Part shown: piece after piece, positions 1 to 6,423 of the stretch
How the letters are laid out: every line of letters begins with the position of its first letter
Position numbering within the stretch: the first letter of the stretch is position 1
Source of the DNA: JBOGDS01 sp050743075
GTDB lineage: Bacteria; Actinomycetota; Actinomycetes; Jiangellales; Jiangellaceae
Length of the DNA: 7,687 nt
NCBI GenBank assembly: GCA_050743075.1
Contig: JBOGDS010000126.1
Location: forward strand, 1 to 7,687
Reading direction: 5' to 3'
Made by a program: the position numbers and the translations under genes
The notes under the pieces: model-generated
What the model was told of the DNA's origin: nothing
Database searches by the model: none
The model's input: the letters and a program-made list of their open reading frames with translations, nothing else

Positions 1-275
1 GTGATGATCCGTCGGCGGAGGGTGGCGCCGCGGGCGAGGGCATGCCGGTCGCTGGTGAGGGTTCCGGCCGCGCGCGGCAGGTTGTGGGTCATCGCGGCGC
101 AGGTCGCCCAGGCGCTGTTGGCTGAGAATCGGCCCGAGGGCAGGTGCGCCAATGGACCGTCGATCAGGTCGGCGAACACGGTTTCGATGATCGCGTGCCG
201 GCGGTGGGTGATGTCGGCCTTGGCGGTGGGTTCGGTGGTGTTGGTGAACAACGGGTGATGCCGCCAGACCGGGAA
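1..275 (-). mobile_element. IS1380-family transposase, C-terminal fragment (runs off the left edge)
   Basis: Read on the minus strand, this stretch gives the C-terminal part of a DDE transposase of the IS1380 type common in actinomycetes. Recognisable pieces, in order, are FPVWRHHPLFTN, then HRRHAIIETVFADLIDGPLA, then HLPSGRFSANSAW, then NLPRAAGTL, ending in a basic LRRRII run at the window edge. In this family HRRHAIIE-VFADL carries the last acidic residue of the catalytic triad (family knowledge, not tested). Upstream of about position 275 the frame stays open to an ATG at 440, but that part (276-440) does not resemble the family: no catalytic DDE core or usual linker is visible in any of the three minus frames I read. 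I infer a truncated, inactive remnant. The true C-terminus and the element's right end lie outside the window, and no terminal inverted repeat can be assigned. Confidence 0.8.
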
Positions 276-436
276 CGCGGAGGCGACCATGCCGCTGACC
301 GCGACCAAGGCCAAGATCCGAATCCACCGCCGACCTGGTGCATGCCGGTTCGAGTCGAGCACGGTGTCCCCCCGTGTGGTCGAAATCCCAGTCCAGGCCG
401 CGCCGATGTCGCGCCCGGTGGCGCGTGCTGTGTGTG

Positions 437-1651
437 TCATCTGATGACGGTGAGCGGTGGTGTCTGGTGGGTCGTGGCGCTGTTCGTGGAGGGGCAGAAG
501 AACTGGATCAGATACTCGTTCACGAGCCCGGTCATCTGGCCGACCGTGTTCTGATCGTAGAGCTTGTCCATTCCCGCTACGAGGGTCATCCCCTTTGTGT
601 TGTCCTGCGACCGGAAGACCGCCGAGACGTATCCGGGGATGGCGCCGGTGTGACCGTGGATCGCACCACCGCACGGCAGGGGAAGCGTGGTGATGCCGAG
701 CCCCTCGCCCGGCAGGAGCATCTGGCCGAGCTGCGCCTGGGGGATCAGCTTCCCGGCGAGGAGAGCCTGGAGGAACTCGTGGACGTCACCGCGGGCGGCG
801 ATGGCCTCGCCGGCCGCGTCGGCGAATGACGGGTTGAGCTCGGTTACGTCGGCCGTGGTCACGTCCAGGTCGGTGAGATAGCCGCGGTTGTGCGGCCAGG
901 GCAGGATGATGTTCGTTCCGGGGAACCGGACCGTGGACAGGCCCGCCTTCTTCACCACTCGCTCGGTGACCATGGCTCGCCACGACCTGCCCGAGACCTT
1001 CTCGATGAGTTGGCCGAGCACTACGTAGTTGGTGTTGGAGTAGGACAGCTTGCTGCCGGGCTCGAACTGCTGGCCCTTCTGGTTGGCCAGGTCGATGAGC
1101 TCTTGGGGTGTGTAGGTGCGGAAGCGCGTCCAGTACACGTAGGTCGAGCCGCGCAGCGAGCCGTTGTCGAACAGGATCTGGGGGTAGTCGTAGATGCCGC
1201 TGCGGTGGCTGAGCAGGTGCCGTACCGTGATCTCGTCGCCGGCGGGGAGCAGCCCGGGAAGGTACTTGCCGACCGGCTCGTCGAGGCCGATCTTGCCGTC
1301 GGCGACCAGCGACAGGACGGTCGTGGCGACCATCATCTTGGTGTTGCTGGCCATGCGGAAGTAGCCGTCGCGGAGGGCGGGCGTGCCGGTCAGCAGGTCC
1401 CTGACGCCTGCGCCGCCCGCCCAGGTGCCCGCGCCGTCCTCGACCACCGACGAGGCCCAGACCACGAGATTCTGGTTGACCATCTGGTCCAGCGTGGCCT
1501 GCAGGGCCGGGCGGCCGTCGCCTGCCGGCTGCGGGGAGAACGCCGGGCTTGCGTGCTGTGCGGCGATGGCCGGCGAGACGAGCAGGGTGGCCAGCATGGC
1601 CGCGAGCAGGACGGCCGTGCGGGTCCGGTGGGCGGGTGTCCTCATCGACAT
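437..1651 (-). CDS. Secreted serine hydrolase, beta-lactamase class C / D-Ala-D-Ala carboxypeptidase-like
   Basis: A complete 404-residue protein of the serine beta-lactamase-like / DD-peptidase superfamily (Streptomyces R61-type). An N-terminal signal peptide is visible: arginines up to residue 11, a hydrophobic stretch at about 13-29, and Ala-rich cleavage candidates near 30-35. It is therefore probably exported to act on peptidoglycan stem peptides or on another ester or amide substrate. All three active-site motifs are present: S102-N-T-K105 (nucleophile and general base), Y204-S-N206 and H334-T-G336. HTG in place of KTG is typical of R61-like DD-peptidases. C327 and C386 could form a disulfide in the exported protein. 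GGAG lies 4 bases before the ATG at 1651; a second in-frame ATG two codons later (1645) is an alternative. The gene stands alone, with transposase debris downstream and decayed sequence upstream. DD-peptidase, esterase and beta-lactamase cannot be told apart from sequence alone. Confidence 0.9.
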   Translation of the reverse strand: MSMRTPAHRTRTAVLLAAMLATLLVSPAIAAQHASPAFSPQPAGDGRPALQATLDQMVNQNLVVWASSVVEDGAGTWAGGAGVRDLLTGTPALRDGYFRMASNTKMMVATTVLSLVADGKIGLDEPVGKYLPGLLPAGDEITVRHLLSHRSGIYDYPQILFDNGSLRGSTYVYWTRFRTYTPQELIDLANQKGQQFEPGSKLSYSNTNYVVLGQLIEKVSGRSWRAMVTERVVKKAGLSTVRFPGTNIILPWPHNRGYLTDLDVTTADVTELNPSFADAAGEAIAARGDVHEFLQALLAGKLIPQAQLGQMLLPGEGLGITTLPLPCGGAIHGHTGAIPGYVSAVFRSQDNTKGMTLVAGMDKLYDQNTVGQMTGLVNEYLIQFFCPSTNSATTHQTPPLTVIR

Positions 1652-1686
1652 GACTCTCCCAACGACGGACGAGGTGCCCGCGCAGC

Positions 1687-1698
1687 GTCACGCGTGAC
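1687..1698. promoter_or_regulatory. Perfect 12-bp palindrome, possible operator of the serine hydrolase gene
   Basis: GTCACGCGTGAC is its own reverse complement. It lies 36-47 bases upstream of the serine hydrolase start, in its presumed promoter or leader. Dyads of this size are typical binding sites for dimeric repressors such as TetR or GntR types. No regulator gene is adjacent, so the function is inference. A loose -10-like TAATCT lies just upstream on the minus strand (about 1716-1721), with no convincing -35. Confidence 0.35.
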
Positions 1699-1946
1699 AC
1701 CAGCGTGCACCCCAGATTACGAGGCATGATCAGCAGCCGCTTTGGCGAGAGCTACCAACAATCCCGCCCCGCGTGGTGCGTCACCACCACCGGTTCGGGC
1801 CTGAGGGCTTCGACCGAGGTCGGCCAACTTGCTGGGGTTGCATCCGTCCTGTTCCGGGTCTGGGGTGGAGCGCCGCGGGCGGGAGCGACACATGGATGAA
1901 GACGCGTACGCGCCGCTCCTTTCGCGACTGAGGGGGATCAGCCGCC

Positions 1947-2057
1947 GGCTGGTGGGAGTTGACGGATCGGCAGAAGCGAATGGCTCATCTCGCTGCGCAG
2001 CCAGCATCGACATCCCCGCGAGCGTCCGTTCATGTCAGCACCACGATCGCACGCTAC
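1947..2057 (+). pseudogene. Possible decayed LuxR-type helix-turn-helix fragment
   Basis: The plus-strand frame through 1947 reads GWWELTDRQKRMAHLAAQ. This follows the start of a LuxR/GerE DNA-binding domain (consensus G-W--LT-RE--V--LAA-G). Downstream, the next base frame gives ASIDIPASV and the original frame gives VHVSTTIARY. Together these resemble the rest of the motif (S-x-x-I-A--L-VS--TV-R). The pieces fall in different frames, two codons short of the consensus spacing, and the frame has a stop just upstream (about 1929). If real, this is a dead remnant of a transcriptional regulator, possibly related to the orphan ATG start at 1892. A chance resemblance is quite possible. Confidence 0.25.
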
Positions 2058-2106
2058 GGCAGAGACGACCCGTCGTCCCACGGTGGGCGCTGCTTCGGTG
2101 CGATCG
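2044..2106. repeat. Nested inverted repeat (9-bp outer arms, 6-bp inner arms)
   Basis: CGATCGCAC at 2044-2052 is perfectly repeated inverted as GTGCGATCG at 2098-2106, with a 45-base spacer. Inside the spacer, GACGAC (2064-2069) pairs with GTCGTC (2072-2077) across two bases, and CCCA/TGGG (2078-2087 region) offers a further short hairpin. The whole could fold as a stem with an internal loop in RNA or single-stranded DNA. It lies 3' of the CocE-like fragment's stop (minus strand), so it could act as a transcription terminator. No T-run follows. Confidence 0.4.
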
Positions 2107-2182
2107 CAACGGCGCTGCTCGCCGGCGCGTGCGAATCGACGGTACCGAACGTGGACCATCTTCGGCGGTGTCAGCCGTCCGG

Positions 2183-3016
2183 CTAGCGCCGCCTGAAGGG
2201 CAGGTCGACCGCGCAGCCGGCAGGCCCGAGATGAAACGTCAGCGTCGCGTCGCCCGAGTCGGGCACGCGCCGGAACAGGCCGGCGTCGGCGCCGGCGACC
2301 TCGATGCGGAGACGGTGGCGGGCGCGCACGAGGGCCGAGATGGGCCACAGGGTGAAGTCCAGCCTGGCCACCTCCCCCGGCACGAGCGGTTGGACGTCAG
2401 CCTCCTCGTAGGAGTGCCACGGGCCGTAGGTCTCATAAGGCGGCGAGCCGCCGCCCCGTCGACGGTGGCACGCGCGTAGCTGCCCTTCCGTCAGGTAGGT
2501 GCGGGTGCCGTCAGGCGCCTCGTCCTCGAGGTACACGAACACGGCGGCGTCGTCAGCCGTGGAGCCGACGATGAGGGACACGGCGGAGGTGCCGGTCACC
2601 TCCATGTCACGATCGAACGCCGGAAGCACCCAGGAGCAGCGCCGGCCGACGGCATGGCGGCGGTCGCCGTAGCCGACGAACACGCCTCCCATCAGCGTGT
2701 GCCAGCGGGCGGAGGGCCCGCTGGAGGCCTCGTAGTCGACGTCGTAGTCGACCGCAGCGGCCTCAGGCTCGTCGGGGGTGACCGAGCCTTCACCGGTCAG
2801 CCACCAGCGCTGCACATCGACGCCGGCCGGCGGCCAGGTGTCTGCTTCGTGCCACGCCTCGTCGCCGATGGTGTAATAGCGCAGGCGCTGGGGGGAAGGG
2901 TCGTCGAGGTCCCCGTCGCCACCCGTGTGGTGAGCGAGGAAGGCGGCCATGAGCGCGGTCTGGGCGGGAAGGTCCAGGTCGATGGGAGCCTCGGGCGCGA
3001 ACGGCGAGCCCAGCAC
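2183..3016 (-). pseudogene. CocE/NonD-family (X-Pro dipeptidyl-peptidase type) hydrolase, C-terminal fragment
   Basis: The 277-residue frame, opening at a GTG at 3016, matches only the C-terminal part of CocE/NonD or PepX-type serine hydrolases, which are usually about 550-600 residues. Residues 10-40 resemble the last helix of the alpha/beta-hydrolase domain (LMAAFLAHH, family equivalent of the FFDR-LKG stretch). Residues 47-63 are the domain linker (YYTIGDEAWHEADTWPP). From about 90 onward lies the PepX_C jelly roll: VGS--DDAAVFVYLED at about 151-165, YLTEGQLR at 174-181, and LVPGEVARLDF with ALVRARHRLRIEV at 211-240. The nucleophile elbow and the rest of the catalytic domain are absent. 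The sequence upstream belongs to another gene (a proline-rich membrane protein), so the 5' half was lost by deletion or rearrangement. The GTG is probably not a genuine start. No function is expected. Confidence 0.85.
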
Positions 3017-3018
3017 GG

Positions 3019-3375
3019 TCAGCCCGGCCGGTCGCGGATGGAGTCCCGGCTGCCCAGCCCGATGATCAACTGCAGCAGCGCCAGGCCGGCACCGACGTAC
3101 ATCAGGATCACCGCGGTGCGGATGGGCTGCGGCGGCTGCGGTCTCGGACCGGCCGGCGGCTCACCCGGGATCGGCGGCGGCGCCGGCATCGAGGGATACG
3201 AAGGTGGCTGTTGACCGTGGCTCGGGTCGGGGGTCTGGCCGTAGCCGGCATCGGCCGGTTGACCGGGCGTTGGCTCGTCCGCCGGCCGGGTCAGGTCGGG
3301 GTCGTCGGCTCGGTCGCGATCACCGGGACGGTCGGGCGGCGGCGTGCCGAATGGATCGGACGGGGGCGTGGTCAT
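3019..3375 (-). pseudogene. Proline-rich membrane protein, truncated after the first transmembrane helix
   Basis: From the ATG at 3375 this encodes 118 residues. Residues 1-85 are a disordered Pro/Asp/Gln-rich cytoplasmic-type tail, followed by one hydrophobic helix at about 86-108 (ILMYVGAGLALLQLIIGLG) and the ending SRDSIRDRPG. The core LMYVGAGL-LL followed by RD--RDR is shared with the neighbouring 175-residue paralogue at 3461-3988, which continues for another 110 residues and three helices. Here the homology stops at RDR (3028-3036), and within about a dozen bases the CocE-like fragment begins. This is therefore a 3'-truncated gene. An upstream in-frame ATG (3429) adds 18 Cys/Arg-rich residues, and I reject it. 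A GGAAGGG stretch lies about 12 bases before the chosen ATG, rather far for a ribosome binding site. The function of the family is unknown to me. Confidence 0.7.
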
Positions 3376-3460
3376 GAGACGGGCATTCCCTTCCGTGTCG
3401 GGCATCACACATGGGCACCGGCGACACACCTTAGAGGAAGATCCGCCGCTGTGACATGGC

Positions 3461-3988
3461 TCAACGCCTCGGTATCGGCTGCCTGGCGGCGTAGTACTGC
3501 GTCGCGTCCGGGCGGTACAGCAGCCACAGCGTGGCGGCGGAGAGCGCGATGGTGACCAGGTCGACCACGATTCCGAAGCCGGTGGTCTGGGTCAGGTCGT
3601 AGATCGTCAACACGACGTTGAGACCGAACAGCACCGAGGCCACGATCCTTGCCCAGAGCAGGCCCCGGCCGTTGGTCTGCGCCATCCACAGCCACAGCCC
3701 GACGGAGATCAGTCCGGTCATCACGCTCACCCCGGTGGCCAGGTTGACCGCCCGGTCGAGCTCGTCCGCCGTCGGCTCCGGATCGATGTCGGCCAGCCGG
3801 TCGCGCAACGCGTCCCGGGTGGACAGGTCGTAGACCATCCCGAGCAAGGACAGCCCGGCCCCCACGTACATCAGCCGGACCGCAGCGAGTAGCGATGCGG
3901 GGGCGAGGACGAACATGGGCTGGGCCGCCGGATGGAGCGGATCCACCGGCGGTGGGGTGGCCGGCGGCTCCGGCGGCGTTGCGTCCAC
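3461..3988 (-). CDS. Four-helix membrane protein with proline-rich N-terminus, unknown function
   Basis: This 175-residue protein starts at a GTG at 3988, chosen because AGAGGAGGG sits 6 bases upstream; the frame is open further upstream but lacks protein character there. Residues 1-30 are Pro/Ala-rich. Four hydrophobic helices follow at about 34-54, 82-103, 113-131 and 137-158, with an acidic linker (DIDPEPTADELD) between helices 1 and 2 and NGRGLLWARI before helix 3. The C-terminus is short and polar. This layout is common among small uncharacterised actinobacterial integral membrane proteins; I do not recognise a specific family function. It is the complete counterpart of the truncated gene at 3019-3375, pointing to a tandem duplication. 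The two genes run in the same direction with 85 bases between this stop and the downstream ATG. It is divergent from the amidase gene, sharing a 94-base intergenic region. Confidence 0.8.
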   Translation of the reverse strand: MDATPPEPPATPPPVDPLHPAAQPMFVLAPASLLAAVRLMYVGAGLSLLGMVYDLSTRDALRDRLADIDPEPTADELDRAVNLATGVSVMTGLISVGLWLWMAQTNGRGLLWARIVASVLFGLNVVLTIYDLTQTTGFGIVVDLVTIALSAATLWLLYRPDATQYYAARQPIPRR

Positions 3989-3994
3989 GGGTGG

Positions 3995-4003
3995 CCCTCC
4001 TCT
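3995..4003 (-). promoter_or_regulatory. Strong Shine-Dalgarno site that sets the membrane protein start
   Basis: On the minus strand AGAGGAGGG lies 6 bases before the GTG at 3988. It is a near-perfect match to the 16S anti-Shine-Dalgarno sequence and overrides the upstream in-frame ATG at about 4015, which lies 5' of it. Confidence 0.7.
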
Positions 4004-4045
4004 GCTCGGGCTCATCAAACCGCACCCGGCGTCCGCGCGGCCGGA

Positions 4046-4076
4046 TTGCCGGCCATGCCCCGTCGTCTCGTACGTT
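4046..4076 (+). promoter_or_regulatory. Putative promoter of the amidase gene, probably leaderless
   Basis: TACGTT at 4071-4076 fits the actinobacterial -10 pattern TANNNT and ends 6 bases before the GTG start at 4083. TTGCCG at 4046-4051 is a possible -35, with a somewhat long 19-base spacer. No Shine-Dalgarno sequence precedes the GTG. Together this suggests that transcription starts at or next to the start codon, as in the many leaderless mRNAs known in actinobacteria. Confidence 0.45.
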
Positions 4077-4082
4077 GACGGC

Positions 4083-5502
4083 GTGACGGAGATCCACGAC
4101 CTGACCGCCCGGGAGCTGGCTGCCGCCGTCCGCGCGGGTGACGTCTCCCCGACCGACGTCGCCGAGCACACCATCGAACGCGCCGAGCGGCTCGGCCCGC
4201 AGGTGGGAGCGTTCGTCGCAGTCACCGAGGAGCTGGCCCGCCGGCAGGCCGCGGCGGCGGAGCGGACACTGCCCACTGGCGGCCATCTGCCGCCGCTGCT
4301 CGGCGTGCCGTGTCCGATCAAGGACCTCAGCATGGTCGCGGGTGTCCCGGTGAGCTTCGGCAGCGCCGCGTTCGCCGGCACGGTCGCCGAGACCGACGAC
4401 GGCGTCGTGACGCTGCTGCGACGTGCCGGCACCTTGATGGTCGGCAAGACCGCGACCCCGGAGTTCGGCCTGCCGTGCTACACCGAGCCCGGTGTCGCTC
4501 CGGCCGCGCGCAGTCCGTGGGATCTGACCCGGTCGGCCGGTGGCTCGAGCGGGGGAGCAGCGGCGGCCGTGGCGGCCGGCATCGTCCCGGTCGCGCACGC
4601 CTCCGACGGCGGTGGCTCGATTCGGGTCCCGGCGCCTGCGGTCTGGTCGGCCTCAAGCCCACCCGTGGCCGGGTCAGCTCCGGGCCGTTCAAGGTCGACG
4701 GGCCGGGGCTCGCGGTCGACGGAGCGCTGAGCTGGGACGTCCGGGACACCGCTGCCGTGCTCGACGTGCTCGCGGCACCTTGGCCCGGCGACACCTTCGT
4801 GGTGCCGCCGCCGCGAACCAGCTTCCTCGACGCGTGTGACCGCGACCCGGGCAAACTGCAGGTCGGCGTGCTGACCACGCCGGTCATCGCCGAGGGCGTC
4901 GACGTCGATCCCGCCTGCCTCGACGCCGCCCGGCTGACCGCCGCCCTGCTCGAGGAGCTGGGCCACCGGGTGTCGGAGGCACCGGTGCCGTTCCCGCCGG
5001 AGCGCTGGGCGTCGTTCGAGGCGATCTGGTCGGTGCTGTCACTGCTGGCGCCGGTGCCACCGGAGCGCGAGCACCAGCTGGTCCCGCTCACCCGGTGGCT
5101 GCGCGCGAAGGGACGGCAGGTCTCCGGGATCGAGTACGCCCAGGCGATGGCCGACGTGCAGTCGATCACGCGGGACACCGCGGCGGCGTGGGCGCCGTTC
5201 GACGTCATCCTGTCACCGACGCTCGCGCGGCTCCCGGCCCGAGTCGGCGAACTGCGCGACGACGCCGACCCGGCAGGCGACTTGCCGCCCAGACGGCGTA
5301 CACGCCATGGACGAGCGTGTGGAACCTGACCGGTCGACCCTCGATCAGCCTGCCGCTGCATCGGGCCGAGGTCGGCGGCGTGACGCTGCCGATCGGCGTC
5401 ATGCTGGGCGGCCGGCACGGCGCTGAGGAGACCCTGCTGGCGTTGTCCGCCCAACTGGAGGCGGCCAGGCCGTGGCGCGCGTACCGCCCGCCGGTGTGGT
5501 GA
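4083..5502 (+). pseudogene. Amidase (amidase signature family), disrupted by two frameshifts
   Basis: Three overlapping frames together spell one amidase-signature enzyme, about 474 residues if repaired, the normal family length. Such enzymes hydrolyse carboxamides through a Lys-cisSer-Ser triad. Frame 1 (from GTG 4083) contains K80 (GVPCPIKD), S155 (SAGGSSGG) and nucleophile S179 (GGGSIRVP). Their spacings of 75 and 24 residues equal those I recall for fatty acid amide hydrolase (142, 217, 241). At about 4634 the frame changes: family sequence PASACGLVGLKPTRG would need four more bases than are present. Frame 2 runs from about 4635 to 5284 (CGLVGLKPTRGRV to DDADPAGDL). There a single missing base, probably a G after TTG at about 5284, shifts to frame 3, which supplies AAQTAYTPWTSVWNLTGRP and the C-terminus ending YRPPVW. 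As written, translation would stop soon after the first shift. Pseudogene or sequencing error; substrate unknown. It is probably transcribed with the oxidoreductase gene downstream. Confidence 0.85.
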
Positions 5503-5543
5503 GCGCCGGAACAGCCAGTCCCGGGCGCGTGGTTGGACCAGGC

Positions 5544-6401
5544 ATGGCACACGAGGTCACCTTCGGATACTTCCTGATCCCCAACGCCGCGGATCCGCTG
5601 CTGGAGACCGCACGGGAGGTCGAGCGGCTGGGTCTGGACGTCGTCGGTGTCCAGGACCACCCCTACCAGCGGCGGTTCGTCGACACGTTCGTGCTGATGA
5701 GCGGCATCCTGGCCACCACCACCAGGCTGCGGGCCTTCCCGGACGTCGCCAACCTGCCGCTGCGGCCGCCGGCTGTGCTCGCCAAGGCTGCCGCGAGCCT
5801 GGACGTGATGTCCGGCGGGCGGTTCGACCTGGGTCTGGGCGCCGGCAGCTTCTGGGACGCGATCGACGGGTATGGCGGCAGCCGGCGAACGCCGGGTGAA
5901 TCGCTCGACCAGCTCGCCGAGGGCATCGAGGTGATCCGCCGGCTGTGGAGCGGGGAGCGCGGCCTGCGCTTCGAGGGCGACTACTACCACCTGCGCGGTG
6001 TGCACTCCGGACCGGTGCCTCGCGGGGACCTGGGGATCTGGCTGGGCGCGTACCGGCCGCGGGCGCTGCGCCTGACGGGACGGTTAGCCGACGGGTGGGT
6101 GCCGTCCGTGGACGGCGACCTCGTGCAGCTGGCCGAGATGAACGCCAGGGTGGACGAGGGCGCCACGCAGGCCGATCGGGACCCGTCGGCGGTCCGGCGC
6201 ATCTACAACGTCAACGGTGTCGTCACCGACGGACCGTCCGAGGGATTCCTGCGCGGGCCCGTCGACCAGTGGGCCGACGAGCTCACGGCGTTGGCCGTCG
6301 ATCACCGCGCCGACACGCTGGTGTTCTGGGGCGACGGGGCCGACCAGCTTCGCCGGTTCGCCGAGGATGTCGTTCCGGCAATCCGCGACCAGCTGAGCTG
6401 A
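5544..6401 (+). CDS. LLM-class (luciferase-like) F420-dependent oxidoreductase
   Basis: A complete 285-residue luciferase-like monooxygenase-fold protein (TIM barrel) that probably binds F420, or possibly FMN. Family features are VGVQDHPYQ at about 34-42, the flavin-site segment MSGGRFDLGLGAGSFW at 89-104, WLGAYRPRAL at about 166-175 and LADGWVPS at 181-188. The length is slightly short for the family (about 290-350). I chose the ATG at 5544 because homologues begin with a VTFGYFL-type first strand directly after the start; the upstream GTG at 5472 would add 24 residues and overlap the amidase 3' end. No strong ribosome binding site is visible (GGACCAGG just upstream). It lies 41 bases after the amidase stop with no terminator between, suggesting one transcript. 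If the amidase is dead, this gene may still be expressed from the same promoter. The substrate cannot be deduced. Confidence 0.85.
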   Translation: MAHEVTFGYFLIPNAADPLLETAREVERLGLDVVGVQDHPYQRRFVDTFVLMSGILATTTRLRAFPDVANLPLRPPAVLAKAAASLDVMSGGRFDLGLGAGSFWDAIDGYGGSRRTPGESLDQLAEGIEVIRRLWSGERGLRFEGDYYHLRGVHSGPVPRGDLGIWLGAYRPRALRLTGRLADGWVPSVDGDLVQLAEMNARVDEGATQADRDPSAVRRIYNVNGVVTDGPSEGFLRGPVDQWADELTALAVDHRADTLVFWGDGADQLRRFAEDVVPAIRDQLS

Positions 6402-6423
6402 CCGCACCGCGCTCCGGTCAGCT
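6396..6423. terminator. Bidirectional hairpin terminator overlapping both stop codons
   Basis: AGCTGACCG (6396-6404) is perfectly complementary to CGGTCAGCT (6415-6423), forming a 9-bp stem with a 10-base loop. It lies between two convergent genes. The TGA of the oxidoreductase (6399-6401) lies within the left arm and the stop of the aminopeptidase fragment (6418-6420, minus strand) within the right arm. No T-run follows, which is usual for GC-rich actinobacterial terminators. Confidence 0.6.

Larger units (their letters stand above)
1652..2182. other. 531-base stretch with no intact gene
   Basis: This stretch separates the serine hydrolase from the CocE-like fragment. Long reading frames exist here, but their translations are Arg/Pro/Ser-rich low-complexity sequence typical of shadow frames in high-GC DNA. 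Three things stand out: the palindrome at 1687-1698, a possible decayed LuxR-type helix-turn-helix at 1947-2057, and a nested inverted repeat at 2044-2106. There is also a plausible but abortive gene start: an ATG at 1892 preceded by GGGAG encodes MDEDAYAPLLSRLRGISRRL on the plus strand, after which the frame loses any protein-like character. That could be the 5' end of a gene lost by deletion. I did not recognise it. Confidence 0.6.

Noticed and set aside
1..258. Plus-strand 85-residue open frame at the left edge
   Set aside because: It is the antisense of the clearly recognisable transposase C-terminus.
890..1729. 279-residue plus-strand open frame opposite the serine hydrolase
   Set aside because: It is the antisense of a gene with all catalytic motifs; its translation is Gly/Ala/Val/Arg-rich with no recognisable domain, as expected for high-GC shadow frames.
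1938..2348. 136-residue minus-strand open frame in the gene-free stretch
   Set aside because: Arg/Pro-rich composition, and it overlaps the well-supported PepX_C fragment in a different frame.
3405..4598. 397-residue minus-strand open frame overlapping the membrane protein genes and the amidase start
   Set aside because: It is Arg/Gly-rich with no domain, and it conflicts with the well-supported four-helix membrane protein in another frame and the amidase on the other strand.
5472..5543. Upstream GTG start extending the LLM oxidoreductase by 24 residues
   Set aside because: The extension is Pro/Gly/Ala-rich, overlaps the amidase C-terminus and precedes the normal family N-terminus at 5544.
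4327..5550. 407-residue minus-strand open frame opposite the amidase
   Set aside because: The translation is Arg/Ser/Pro-rich low complexity, and the plus strand clearly encodes the amidase; it stays open across the frameshift points only because of base composition.
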